NCBI GenBank assembly: GCA_024710405.1
Contig: JANJUV010000020.1
Location: 248,001-312,000, forward strand
Direction: 5' to 3'
Length of the DNA stretch: 64,000 bases
Source: Bacteroidales bacterium
Lineage (GTDB): Bacteria > Bacteroidota > Bacteroidia > Bacteroidales > F082
This document shows, piece by piece, positions 26,364 through 35,282 of the stretch. The notes below the pieces were generated by a model, which searched no databases, had not been told where the DNA came from, and worked only from the letters and a program-made list of their open reading frames with translations. Both the position numbers and the translations under genes were made by a program. Numbering within the stretch: the first letter of the stretch is position 1; each line of letters opens with the position of its first letter.

Positions 26364-27035
26364 TTGATTTCGCTGTTTTATCCTGAGGTGTGTGCTGCAT
26401 GCGGCATGCTTCTCTACCGTCACGAAGACACTGTTTGCCTGTCGTGCCGCTATCTGCTTCCCGACACCGGCTATGAGCTTGTTGCTGATAATCCTGTTGC
26501 ACGGATTTTTTGGGGCAGGGTAAGGTTCGAACAGGTGAGCGCTATGTATTTCTTTGCTAAAAAAGGGAAGGTGCAGCATCTGGTGCATGAGTTGAAATAC
26601 AAATCGAACCGCGATGCAGGACTGTTTCTGGGCAGGGAAATGGGCAAAAAGCTGGCTGCATCAGCGCTCTACAGCGATATAGACTATGTGGTTCCCGTGC
26701 CGCTGCATGCCCGGAGACAACGCATCAGAGGATACAATCAGAGTGAGGTGATTGCAAGAGGAATCAAAGAAACTACAGGATGGAGAACCGACACAACCAA
26801 CCTGATACGTGCAGGAGCTACCGAAACACAAACCCGCAAATCGCGCAGTGCCCGATGGGATAATGTGAAAGATATATTTCAGTTGCAAAACCCGGATCGC
26901 TTTGCTGAGAAACACATCCTGCTCATCGACGATGTGATTACCACCGGCTCAACCATTGAAGCCTGTGCGCTGGCCCTGTCTGCTGTCAACAACATTCGTG
27001 TGAGTGTGGCTGCGGCTGCATGTGCAACAAGTTAA
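26364..27035 (+). CDS. comF: ComF family phosphoribosyltransferase-like protein
   Basis: A cytoplasmic protein with an N-terminal four-cysteine zinc finger (CAACG ... CLSC) and a type I phosphoribosyltransferase domain with the PRPP loop HILLIDDVITTGST. ComF takes part in DNA uptake/recombination at replication forks in competent bacteria. Conserved sequence begins at LLSDLISLFYPEVCAACG. No in-frame ATG exists upstream of it. Candidate starts are TTG 26364 (chosen; 223 residues, the usual family size), CTG 26352, or GTG 26205 upstream of the -7 box. The start is therefore uncertain, the rest is not. An mscS-like gene follows after 12 bases. Confidence 0.85.
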   Translation: MISLFYPEVCAACGMLLYRHEDTVCLSCRYLLPDTGYELVADNPVARIFWGRVRFEQVSAMYFFAKKGKVQHLVHELKYKSNRDAGLFLGREMGKKLAASALYSDIDYVVPVPLHARRQRIRGYNQSEVIARGIKETTGWRTDTTNLIRAGATETQTRKSRSARWDNVKDIFQLQNPDRFAEKHILLIDDVITTGSTIEACALALSAVNNIRVSVAAAACATS

Positions 27036-27047
27036 AAATTTATTATC

Positions 27048-27560
27048 ATGAAACCATACCAAATTCAAATCCTTCAGAGTATTGTTCTGCTACTTGCCAT
27101 GACCGGGGTGAAAATACTGCTCCGAAGTATTGTTAACCGGCTGATGAACCGATTACATTTTGCCGTTGAACGGAAGAAAATCATTTCCAAAATCATCAAT
27201 TTTTTCATTATTCTGTTTGCTCTTGTTGTGTTGATTGCCATATGGGGCGTTGATCCCGAACAACTTATACTGTTTATTACTTCGGCATTGACTATTCTTG
27301 GCATCGGTTTTTTTGCCCAGTGGTCTATCCTGAGCAACATCACAGCCAGTTTGATTCTCTTTTTCAACCATCCCATCCGCATAGGAGGAAAAGTGCAGAT
27401 TCTGGATAAAGATTATCCAATAGAAGGAGTTGTCGAGAATATATCCTTGTTTTTTATGTATATACGCACCGAGAACGATCAGATTGTTTCGATTCCCAAT
27501 ACTGTTTTGCTGCAGAAAACCATTTCTCTTGATGCTGCTGAAAAAAATGATAATGATTAA
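27048..27560 (+). CDS. Small MscS-type mechanosensitive channel protein
   Basis: A 170-residue membrane protein of the MscS family. Membrane helices lie at about 8-25, 44-65 and 70-105; the last has the glycine/alanine-rich pore-helix character. The beta domain follows with FFNHPIRIGGKVQI and IEGVVENISLFFMYIRTENDQIVSIPNTVLLQKTI, the MscS signature. It lacks the large C-terminal cage of E. coli MscS, so it is a minimal form that could gate under membrane tension or act in ion flux. It follows comF by 12 bases, probably in one transcript. Confidence 0.88.
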   Translation: MKPYQIQILQSIVLLLAMTGVKILLRSIVNRLMNRLHFAVERKKIISKIINFFIILFALVVLIAIWGVDPEQLILFITSALTILGIGFFAQWSILSNITASLILFFNHPIRIGGKVQILDKDYPIEGVVENISLFFMYIRTENDQIVSIPNTVLLQKTISLDAAEKNDND

Positions 27561-27655
27561 AAGTATGATTGTTTAAATCAAAGTTGGTGGTTAACAGTTA
27601 TTTTATCGAAATGATTCACCTCGGAAGAGACCATTAATATTTTTAATTTGCATCT

Positions 27656-28429
27656 ATGGAAATCATCATCATATGCCTCGTAGCCTTTCTGGCCTCCATA
27701 CTTACTTTTTTTTCAGGTTTTGGCCTTGGGACGATTTTGGCTCCAGTGCTGGCCTTGTTTTTTCCCATTGATATCGCAATAGCTCTCACAGGAGTTGTGC
27801 ATTTTGCCAACAACCTGTTCAAGATCGCACTGGTAGGTCGCATGGCTGACCGGGCAGTACTTTGGCGTTTTGGACTGACGGCAATACTTGCTTCATTTGC
27901 AGGAGCCTGGCTGCTGCTTCAGATTACCGTAATGCCTGCCGTGTATGCTTACGAATTTGCCGGACGCAGCTTTGAAGTAACACCGGTGAAACTTATCATC
28001 GCCATAATTCTTGTTTTCTTCTCGCTGGTGGAATTGTCTCCTGCGGCCAACCGCATCAGCATCAGCCGGAATAAATTGTGGCTGGGCGGACTCCTCAGCG
28101 GTTTTTTCGGCGGCTTGTCAGGCATACAGGGTGCCATCCGCAGCGCCTTCCTGCTCAAGAGCGGACTGAGTAAAGAAGGATATATTGCTACGGGAGTGGT
28201 TATTGCCTGTCTGATCGACTTTACCCGGCTTTCGGTGTATGCTTCAAGGTTTACATCATCGGGGCTCAACGAAAACATCAGCCTGATCATAGCGGCCACA
28301 CTTTCGGCAATGGCAGGTGCCATCATTGGTAAAAGGCTGCTGAAAAAGATCACCTACCGAAGCATTCAGGTGTTGGTGGCAGTGATGCTCATCCTGATTT
28401 CGGTCGGGCTGGGCAGTGGCCTGATCTGA
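27656..28429 (+). CDS. TSUP/TauE-SafE family membrane transporter
   Basis: A 257-residue inner-membrane protein with seven to eight predicted helices and the two-repeat layout of the TSUP family. Family segments are FFSGFGLGTILAPVLALFFP (about 19-38) and the matching second-half LSGFFGGLSGIQGAIRSAFLL (about 148-168). TSUP proteins move sulfite, sulfoacetate or other small sulfur or carbon anions; the substrate here is not predictable. It lies 95 bases after the MscS gene with no strong promoter seen, although TTAATTTG occurs just before the ATG. Confidence 0.85.
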   Translation: MEIIIICLVAFLASILTFFSGFGLGTILAPVLALFFPIDIAIALTGVVHFANNLFKIALVGRMADRAVLWRFGLTAILASFAGAWLLLQITVMPAVYAYEFAGRSFEVTPVKLIIAIILVFFSLVELSPAANRISISRNKLWLGGLLSGFFGGLSGIQGAIRSAFLLKSGLSKEGYIATGVVIACLIDFTRLSVYASRFTSSGLNENISLIIAATLSAMAGAIIGKRLLKKITYRSIQVLVAVMLILISVGLGSGLI

Positions 28430-28589
28430 GTGAAGCATTCCCGGTCAGGCAATCAAGAGATAGATTAGGCGGACACACAACGGATAAAAACACTGTGCCA
28501 ACTTTGCTTCAGTGAGTGTTGACGCTATATGATTATCACCCGTCGGTATTTCGGTAAACTATTTATACAATTCGTTGATCAACTTTTAC

Positions 28590-29207
28590 TTAGCGCACAT
28601 GATCGGGTTTGGCAGGAATGGTGTCTTCGATGCGTCCTTCGCGGATCATCTGTTCGTTATACCATCTCCGGTTGCGTTCGAGCCTGCGCTGCAACCGTGC
28701 CATATCGTTGAAGACATCGTACAAAGCCTGGATCGGACCTTTGATGGCCAATGGTGCCGGACGTACATACAAAAGTGAGGTGCCCAGTTCTTCTTTCAGC
28801 CGCTCCAGCTCAACGGGCTTAATGGTTTTCATGTGTACAAAAAGGTATTTGAATGTGTCCCAATCATAAAATGCCCGAACAACAACCTCCTCCATCTTCA
28901 CTGTGTCCCTGACCATAAGCACCTCGAACAAACCGCCGGAATCCAGTTTTTCGCGATCAAAAGGCAGTATCAGTTGCCTGAAGCCTACCGAACTGAACAT
29001 CATAGTGTCATTGTTAAATGCCCTGATCACAAAACGTCCATCGTTGTCGGTGATGGTTCCTGTTCGTGCTAACCTGCTAATAACGTGTGCGTTTTGAAGC
29101 GGGAGCAGACTGTCTGATGAAACAACTCTTCCTTCGATCCAGATTTTGTCCTGTGCCGAAAGCAAAAGCGGAACAAAGGCAGCAAACAAAAATAGTTTAA
29201 AACGCAA
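28590..29207 (-). CDS. Exported protein with CarboxypepD_reg-like domain
   Basis: A 205-residue protein. The signal peptide ends at LLSAQ (about 19). A CarboxypepD_reg beta-sandwich follows (IEGRVVSSDSLLPLQNAHVI ... GTITDNDGRFVIRAF ... FSSVGFRQLIL), the domain found at the front of SusC/TonB-dependent receptors. The remainder (about 110-205) is helical and charged with no TonB box or barrel. Free-standing proteins of this type are common in Bacteroidota with no assigned role, perhaps in cell-envelope assembly. No co-transcribed partner is seen. Confidence 0.8.
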   Translation of the reverse strand: MRFKLFLFAAFVPLLLSAQDKIWIEGRVVSSDSLLPLQNAHVISRLARTGTITDNDGRFVIRAFNNDTMMFSSVGFRQLILPFDREKLDSGGLFEVLMVRDTVKMEEVVVRAFYDWDTFKYLFVHMKTIKPVELERLKEELGTSLLYVRPAPLAIKGPIQALYDVFNDMARLQRRLERNRRWYNEQMIREGRIEDTIPAKPDHVR

Positions 29208-29416
29208 GGCTTAAGATTATCCGGCTAAATTAGCAGTTAGGCAGTTCATTTCAGACTTCCCTTCTGATAAAAATTGTTAAAGCAGTGAAACAGATAAACC
29301 ACAGGCTTTGTCATTCAGTAGTAATCGAAACAACCTTCTGTCTGGCTAATCGCTGATTAGGCTGCAGGCCGACTGCGTTTCAATTTTTGTACTTTTACTA
29401 CCAAAAAGCAAAACGG

Positions 29417-30487
29417 ATGAAACGAAATTTCCGATGGTGGCTGCTGTTGTTGCTGCCGCTTGATGCATTGATTGTGTTTGTTGTGGTCATCAGTTTGTCC
29501 GATTTTACACCAAAGCCTATGGAAACCGCTGAGATAACTGTAGTAAGGGAATCTGATCCTGTTATTCCCGACACGTTTTCGTTGATTTCGTGGAATATAG
29601 GATATGGTGGTCTGGGAAGCAGTATGGATTTTTTCTACGATGGCGGCAAAAAGGTTCGTGCCGGCAAACAGCAAACCACAGTTTGGTTTGAAGCCATCGG
29701 CAACTGGCTCAGAATCCATGAATCAACAGATTTTATCTTGCTTCAGGAAGTTGATTTCAAAGCAAAACGATCGTATAAAATGCCTCAGGACCGCTTGTTG
29801 TCTGATATTTTGCACAACCACCATGCTGTGCGTACGCTCAATTATGACGTGCTTTTTGTTCCTGTACCGATTACTGCACCAATGGGTTATGTGAAAGCAG
29901 GCTTGATGACATTGTCGCGAAGCCGTCCTTCTGCTTCTTTCCGGCATGCCTATCCTTCCATATCCGGCTGGCCCGAACGCCTGTTTCTGCTCGATCGTTG
30001 CTTTTTGGAAACACGTTACACGCTGCCAGATGGAAAAGAGTTGGTGGTGCTTAATACGCATAATTCGGCTTTTGTTGATGATCAGCAGTTGATGCTGCAG
30101 GAGCTTGAGGTAATCAGGGATAAGATGAGGGCCGAAACACTTGCCGGTAATATGGTTGTGGCCGGAGGCGACTGGAACATGAATCCTCCCGGTTTTGTCC
30201 CCAATACAACTTATTCGGGACATCGTTTTGTCCCCCTTCCCGTTAGCATACCTGATGGGTTTTTTGGCAATGAGTGGCTGTTTGTATACGACAACAGAGC
30301 TCCTTCGAACAGACATCTCGATCAGGCGTACACGAAAGGCACAACCGGTTCAACAACGATTGATTTCTTCATTGTTTCCGACATGCTCGAAGTGGTAGCG
30401 CATGAAGTCATTGATCTGGGTTTTGAAAACAGCGACCACAACCCTGTCCGCATCAGCCTCAGGCCTAAAAACCCCGTGAAGCCATGA
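29417..30487 (+). CDS. Membrane-anchored endonuclease/exonuclease/phosphatase family protein
   Basis: A 356-residue protein with one N-terminal membrane helix (about 8-28) and a periplasmic EEP domain. Catalytic motifs are ISWNIGYGG, LLQEVDF (metal Glu), LNTHNSAF, GGDWNMNP and the final NSDHNPV with the catalytic His. EEP members hydrolyse phosphodiesters in nucleic acids or inositol or sphingolipids; the substrate is unknown. A TTG opening at 29387 is ignored in favour of ATG 29417, which begins the membrane helix. The gene overlaps the YceI gene by 4 bases (ATGA), so the two are translationally coupled. Confidence 0.87.
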   Translation: MKRNFRWWLLLLLPLDALIVFVVVISLSDFTPKPMETAEITVVRESDPVIPDTFSLISWNIGYGGLGSSMDFFYDGGKKVRAGKQQTTVWFEAIGNWLRIHESTDFILLQEVDFKAKRSYKMPQDRLLSDILHNHHAVRTLNYDVLFVPVPITAPMGYVKAGLMTLSRSRPSASFRHAYPSISGWPERLFLLDRCFLETRYTLPDGKELVVLNTHNSAFVDDQQLMLQELEVIRDKMRAETLAGNMVVAGGDWNMNPPGFVPNTTYSGHRFVPLPVSIPDGFFGNEWLFVYDNRAPSNRHLDQAYTKGTTGSTTIDFFIVSDMLEVVAHEVIDLGFENSDHNPVRISLRPKNPVKP

Positions 30488-31038
30488 AACAGGGATTGAT
30501 TTTTCTATCGATACTAAGTGTGCTGACCCTGAAAGCCCAGCAAGATAAGGTGCTGCTCACAGAGAACGGCAAGGTGGAATTCGTATCGGAAGCACCATTG
30601 GAGATTATCAAAGCATCTTCATCTGCACTAAAAGGAGCTATTGATTTGGACAAGCAGACCTTTGTTTTTATACTCGAAAATCAAACCTTCACAGGCTTCA
30701 ACTCTGCGCTCCAGCAGGAGCATTTCTACGAAAACTACATGGAAACGGCCAAATATCCCAAAACAACCTTTACCGGCAGAATTATCGAACCGCTGAACAT
30801 TGTGCATGGAACCACACAAATTGTCCGGGCCAAAGGAATACTCGATCTCCATGGAGTGAAACATGAACGGATGATTAAAGCCGAAATCAGTTATGAGCCT
30901 GACTATATGAAACTAAATTCTTCCTTTACCATTTTGCTTGATGACCACCGCATACGTATTCCCAAAGTGGTCTCAAAGAAAATTTCACCGGAAATACGCG
31001 TCAGGGTGCAGGCGGACCTGAAACCAAACCAACCCTGA
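30484..31038 (+). CDS. YceI family exported protein (first copy)
   Basis: A 184-residue protein with a signal peptide (MKQGLIFLSILSVLTLKAQ) and a YceI-like lipocalin barrel, which binds polyisoprenoid or other lipids in the periplasm. Typical parts are KVEFVSEAPLEIIKASS, QQEHFYENYMETAKYPKTTF and ILDLHGVKHER. It is closely related to the second copy at 35283, which has QEHFNENYVESHKHPNASF at the same place. It overlaps the EEP gene and lies 4 bases before the propeller kinase gene, so all are one transcript. Confidence 0.85.
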   Translation: MKQGLIFLSILSVLTLKAQQDKVLLTENGKVEFVSEAPLEIIKASSSALKGAIDLDKQTFVFILENQTFTGFNSALQQEHFYENYMETAKYPKTTFTGRIIEPLNIVHGTTQIVRAKGILDLHGVKHERMIKAEISYEPDYMKLNSSFTILLDDHRIRIPKVVSKKISPEIRVRVQADLKPNQP

Positions 31039-31042
31039 GATC

Positions 31043-33958
31043 ATGATATATTTCAGGAATTACGCTGTAAAACCGTTCCTTCTTATGGTCTTTTGGCTGT
31101 CGGGAATTGCTGCCAAGGGTCAGGAGTTGTATTTGCGTTCCTACACTCCAGCACCATACATCGGTCAAAACAAAATCACCTGCAGTTTTGAAGATGCATC
31201 CGGACTTATGCATCTGGGAACGAAAGGAGCAGTCTATCGCTTCGATGGTGTTTATTATCAGGCGATTCCATTGCCCGACAGTCTGCAAACAGAATCTGTG
31301 AACAGTATCTTTGTTACCGGCGACATACTTTATGCCGGCCTCTCAAATGGCATTTTACTCCAAATGGCATATCTTCAGTCCCTGGATTTTGCTGTGCTAT
31401 GCAGTATTGGTGCACCGGTGACCGACGTAATCACAGATGCTGCAGGACGCTGCTGGCTTTCTTCTTATGGGCGTGGTATCATGGTGATTGGTACTGACGG
31501 AACTGTTATGCCGGTTGAGCCACCTGAAAACGAAGCCGGTCTTTATGTTTATGACCTCGAATCTGATTATTCCGGAAATGTATGGGCTGGTACAGATGCC
31601 GGACTGTTCAGATACAGAATGAATGGTGAAAGAATTACAACCATGAGCATCGATGATCCAAAGCTTCCCGACCAGATTATCAAAGCATTGGAACTTGATG
31701 AGCATAACAGGTTATGGATCGGTTTTCAGGAAGGTGGCGTGTGTCATTATCTGGTTGATGAAGAACAATATGATTGTTCCGGCACAGCAAGTCAAAGCCT
31801 GCCCGACATAACAAGTCTTTGTTATCAGGCCGGCGAATTATGGATTGGATTGGCATTTGGTGGTCTGTACAGCATGAGTCCTCAAAACGGCCGACTTACC
31901 CGATATGAAAATCAGGCAATACCCCGCCGGATTATTGCTCTTGGCCAAAGTTTGCTGGGTGGTTTGTGGATTATAGGGTCTGAAGAAATATTATATAGTC
32001 CGGGACGACAGATACTTTTTTACGGTAAACAGACTGGAAACGATAACGATAAAAACGATATCCAAGCGCTGATTCAGGATAATAAGAGCTTCGTCTGGTA
32101 CGCAACCGAACAAGGCCTTTTTAGGTTTCATCCCGAACATCCCGAAACCCTTCAGGCTGCTGAGTGGTTTAACCCAACCGCACAAGGGAAGACATATTTT
32201 ACGTGTCTTTATGAGGATAAACAGGGCTATCTGTGGGCAGGAACTTTCGACCGGGGAGTGATGAGAATGTCACCCGACAGAAGTACGGTTCAGTTTTTTG
32301 ATGAGTCCAACGGTCTGACAAACAACAATGTGCTTCGTATAGATGGATACGATAACAATCTTTGGTTTGCCACACTGGGAGGAGTTTCAGCTGCAAAAAC
32401 AGAAACCGGAGGAAAAGTTGTGTTTGCCGATGCTGGTTTACATCCGGATTTTAACCAGGCTTATTATTACACTGTTTTTGTGGATTCAAAAAGGCGTATC
32501 TGGCTCGGAACCGATGGCAACGGGCCACAACTGATCGAAAATGGCCAACACCTTGCAGGCTTGTTTCCGGAGCTTAATGATAAGGTGGTTTATAGCATTA
32601 CAGAGGATCAGGAAGGCCGCATCTGGATGGCTGTTCCTGATGATGGTCTGTATTGTCTGATAGAGGACTCACTGCGTAGAATTGGTGTCGAAGACGGACT
32701 TGTATCTGCCCAAATTACTGCCCTGAGTCCCACAAAATCCAATTATCTTATGGTTTCAGGCTATGAAGGCATTGATCTGGTGAACATATACACTTTTGCG
32801 GTTATGGGGCATTACAGAAGCTATGGGATCAATGACCTGAAACCTGACCTGAATGCCTTGTTCTGCAACGAAGCCGGAGATTGTTATGCCGGAAGCCAGC
32901 GTGGAATCATACGTCTCAGCAATGTTGGTGAGTTGGCCAATCGAAAACCCATCATGCATCTCTCCGAACATAATGTTAACCTGTCCCCGGTGAATGCAAG
33001 TGTTGGAGGGAAGTTTAAAAACAGCGAAAACCATCACGTGATGCGCTACACAGCTATATGGTATCCAGCGCCTGAGGACGTGTTTTACAGGCTGCGTATG
33101 CAGGGACTCGACACAAGCTGGCAACTGACCCGCGACCATGAAGCTGTGTATCCGTCGCTGAATCCCGGAAACTACTACTGGGAGGCAGAAGCATCACTCA
33201 ACCGTAACTTTATACAATCCGATGGAATTGGCGTTGCGTTCAGCATTGAAAAACCCCTGTGGCAGCAATGGTGGATGTGGCTTTTGGTGCTTATAGCTGT
33301 TGCATTGCTTGTGTATTGGATGTTCCGGATAAGAATTGAGAAACTAAGGCTGGTTGAACTTCAGAAACAAAAGCAGGCCGAGTTTGATTATCTGTTGTTG
33401 CGCAATCAGGTAAATCCCCATTTTCTGTTCAATAGTTTTGGGACACTCATCTCAGTGATCGAAAACGACAAACAGCAGGCTGTTGCTTATGTTGAGAAAT
33501 TGTCAGACTATTTCCGCAACCTGCTGCAATACCGTGATCAGCAACTTATTAGTCTTACGGAAGAGCTACGGCTGCTCGAAACCTATATTTTCCTGCAGCA
33601 GCAACGCTATGGCGCAAACCTGAACATTCAGGTTGATATTCATCAGAATTACATGATCAGTCTTATACCTCCCATGAGCCTCCAGATGCTCGCAGAAAAC
33701 GCAGTGAAACACAACCGGATTACGAAAACTTCGCCCCTGCTCATCAGCATCAGCGTTTCAGACGGATCGCTGAAAATATCAAATAACATTCAGTTGCGTC
33801 AGAGCCCCGAAAAGTCAACCGGACTTGGACTGCAAAACATCACCGATCGTTACAGATTGATTATCGGCAGGGAGGTAATGGTGCAAAATACAGGAAATGA
33901 ATTTATCGTCCGTTTACCAATAATATTTTCGCATGACAACAAAAGTACTGATCGTTGA
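31043..33958 (+). CDS. Two-component propeller sensor kinase, LytS/YehU type
   Basis: A 971-residue inner-membrane sensor. After a signal (ends KGQ about 27) come about 14 Reg_prop blades in two seven-bladed propellers (GNVWAGTDAGLFRY, RLWIGFQEGGVCHY, RRIWLGTDGNGPQLI and others). A Y_Y_Y domain follows near residues 670-740, then one membrane helix (about 750-770). The kinase is of the HisKA_7TM/His_kinase (PF06580) type with phospho-acceptor His793 in NPHFLFNSF and an ATP-binding part ending GLGLQNITDRYRL. It overlaps its LytTR regulator gene by 26 bases. A periplasmic ligand, often a glycan or envelope signal, is likely; none is known. Confidence 0.92.
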   Translation: MIYFRNYAVKPFLLMVFWLSGIAAKGQELYLRSYTPAPYIGQNKITCSFEDASGLMHLGTKGAVYRFDGVYYQAIPLPDSLQTESVNSIFVTGDILYAGLSNGILLQMAYLQSLDFAVLCSIGAPVTDVITDAAGRCWLSSYGRGIMVIGTDGTVMPVEPPENEAGLYVYDLESDYSGNVWAGTDAGLFRYRMNGERITTMSIDDPKLPDQIIKALELDEHNRLWIGFQEGGVCHYLVDEEQYDCSGTASQSLPDITSLCYQAGELWIGLAFGGLYSMSPQNGRLTRYENQAIPRRIIALGQSLLGGLWIIGSEEILYSPGRQILFYGKQTGNDNDKNDIQALIQDNKSFVWYATEQGLFRFHPEHPETLQAAEWFNPTAQGKTYFTCLYEDKQGYLWAGTFDRGVMRMSPDRSTVQFFDESNGLTNNNVLRIDGYDNNLWFATLGGVSAAKTETGGKVVFADAGLHPDFNQAYYYTVFVDSKRRIWLGTDGNGPQLIENGQHLAGLFPELNDKVVYSITEDQEGRIWMAVPDDGLYCLIEDSLRRIGVEDGLVSAQITALSPTKSNYLMVSGYEGIDLVNIYTFAVMGHYRSYGINDLKPDLNALFCNEAGDCYAGSQRGIIRLSNVGELANRKPIMHLSEHNVNLSPVNASVGGKFKNSENHHVMRYTAIWYPAPEDVFYRLRMQGLDTSWQLTRDHEAVYPSLNPGNYYWEAEASLNRNFIQSDGIGVAFSIEKPLWQQWWMWLLVLIAVALLVYWMFRIRIEKLRLVELQKQKQAEFDYLLLRNQVNPHFLFNSFGTLISVIENDKQQAVAYVEKLSDYFRNLLQYRDQQLISLTEELRLLETYIFLQQQRYGANLNIQVDIHQNYMISLIPPMSLQMLAENAVKHNRITKTSPLLISISVSDGSLKISNNIQLRQSPEKSTGLGLQNITDRYRLIIGREVMVQNTGNEFIVRLPIIFSHDNKSTDR

Positions 33959-34703
33959 GGACGAACAAGCCCTTGCCCAAAGGTTGGCGGGAATGGTTAC
34001 AGGACTAAAACCCGATTGGGAAATAACAGCCATGACCGAATCGGTTGAGGAAACCCTCGAATGGCTCAACAACAATCCCGAACCTGATTTGATGTTACTC
34101 GATATCCATCTTGCCGATGGCTCGGCTTTCGACCTGCTCAGCAAAGCAGTCTGCAAAACACCCGTAATTTTTACCACAGCTTATGATGAGTATGCCCTCA
34201 AAGCATTCAGGGTCAACAGTCTCGATTATCTTCTGAAACCGGTTAAACGCGAAGAACTCGAACAGGCCCTTGAAAAGTTTGCTCGGACAAACAAGAAACC
34301 GGCCATAGATCTTTCGCAGCTGGCCATGATGCTGCAGGCAGGAAAAAACGATCAGGAATACCTCAGCCGCATGATGGTGAAAACCGGGTCTCAGATCAGG
34401 AGTTTCTCCATCGATGAGGTGTCGTATTTCTATATTGCCGAAAAAATAGTTTTTGCCAAACTGAAGAACGGCGACCGTTTGCCGCTCGACCTGAGCCTCG
34501 ACCAGCTCGAAAACAAACTCAACCCCACAAGATTTTTCAGGATAAACAGGACATTTATCATCAGTTTCGATTCGATTGAAAAGATGTATGCTTACAGCAA
34601 ATCGCGCATCAAAGTAATACTTAAGCCCGTATGTGAGGTTGAGTCAGTATCCAGCACAGAAAGATCACCTTTATTCCGCGATTGGCTCAGCGGACATCAC
34701 TAA
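33933..34703 (+). CDS. LytTR-type response regulator
   Basis: A 256-residue cytoplasmic regulator. The receiver domain has VEDEQ, phospho-acceptor Asp57 in LMLLDIHLADG, TTAYDEYALKAF and the conserved LDYLLKPV. The C-terminal LytTR DNA-binding domain (about 145-245) shows IDEVSYFYIAEKIVFAKLKNG, LPLDLSLDQLENKL and RFFRINRTFIIS. LytTR proteins bind pairs of direct repeats. Two perfect 11-base repeats of suitable period lie just downstream (34723 and 34743), before the OB-fold gene, and may be its target. It pairs with the overlapping propeller kinase. Confidence 0.93.
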   Translation: MTTKVLIVEDEQALAQRLAGMVTGLKPDWEITAMTESVEETLEWLNNNPEPDLMLLDIHLADGSAFDLLSKAVCKTPVIFTTAYDEYALKAFRVNSLDYLLKPVKREELEQALEKFARTNKKPAIDLSQLAMMLQAGKNDQEYLSRMMVKTGSQIRSFSIDEVSYFYIAEKIVFAKLKNGDRLPLDLSLDQLENKLNPTRFFRINRTFIISFDSIEKMYAYSKSRIKVILKPVCEVESVSSTERSPLFRDWLSGHH

Positions 34704-34722
34704 GGCAGAAACTCCACATCCG

Positions 34723-34753
34723 TTTTTTCCTGTTCAGCAATTGTTTTTTCCTG
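34723..34753 (+). promoter_or_regulatory. Putative LytTR operator: two direct repeats
   Basis: GTTTTTTCCTG occurs at 34723-34733 and again at 34743-34753, a period of 20 bases. LytTR regulators bind pairs of about 9-base GTT-containing repeats with a two-turn period. The pair is at about -82 to -52 from the predicted start of the OB-fold gene, right after the LytTR regulator gene. Confidence 0.45.
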
Positions 34754-34768
34754 ATTGAACAATTTGGT

Positions 34769-34800
34769 TTGATTTGAGGTATCTGTGTGATATTACTTTG
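34769..34800 (+). promoter_or_regulatory. Promoter of the OB-fold / YceI unit
   Basis: TTG (34769-34771), 21 nt, then TTACTTTG (34793-34800), one mismatch from TAnnTTTG. The leader to ATG 34826 is about 21 nt. Confidence 0.5.
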
Positions 34801-34825
34801 CAGCATAATCGAAAATCAATAAACT

Positions 34826-35260
34826 ATGAGAAAATGGATCGGAATTATCGGAGCGCTTGCCCTTGTCGGGATTGTAGTAGCAACGCTGGTGTATTTCTTT
34901 GTGATCAACAAATCGCACCCCGATTATGAAAACAAAAAGCCCGAATACTTCATGACCGCTGAAGCACTGTTTGCTTCTTTCCGCGAAGACGCCGCGAAAG
35001 CTTCGGAATTCTACAATGGAAAGATCATTCAGGTGAGCGGACAACTTAGTTCGGTTGAAGATACCGATGGACAGACAGTGCTGGTTTTTGCGCTCGATCA
35101 GGGTATGTTTGGCGACGAAGGAATTCGTGTTAGCATGCTCGAAGCGCAGTCAGCACAGGCTGTAAAACTCACCCCGGGACAGGATATCACCTTAAAAGGT
35201 TTTTGCACCGGCTACAACGACACGGATGTGGTGCTGAACCATGGTTCAATTGTTCAATAA
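34826..35260 (+). CDS. Membrane-anchored OB-fold protein (tRNA_anti-like)
   Basis: A 144-residue protein with one N-terminal membrane helix (about 5-27) and a periplasmic domain. It shows the pattern of the tRNA_anti-like OB-fold family (TAEALFASFREDAAKASEFYNGKIIQVSGQLSSVE ... VSMLEAQ ... ITLKGFCTGYNDTDVVLNHGSIV). This family is common in Bacteroidota and often sits beside YceI genes; its ligand is unknown. It precedes the second YceI gene by 22 bases and shares its promoter. The LytTR direct repeats upstream suggest control by the adjacent two-component system. Confidence 0.82.
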   Translation: MRKWIGIIGALALVGIVVATLVYFFVINKSHPDYENKKPEYFMTAEALFASFREDAAKASEFYNGKIIQVSGQLSSVEDTDGQTVLVFALDQGMFGDEGIRVSMLEAQSAQAVKLTPGQDITLKGFCTGYNDTDVVLNHGSIVQ

Positions 35261-35282
35261 TTACAACAAATAAACTAATATC

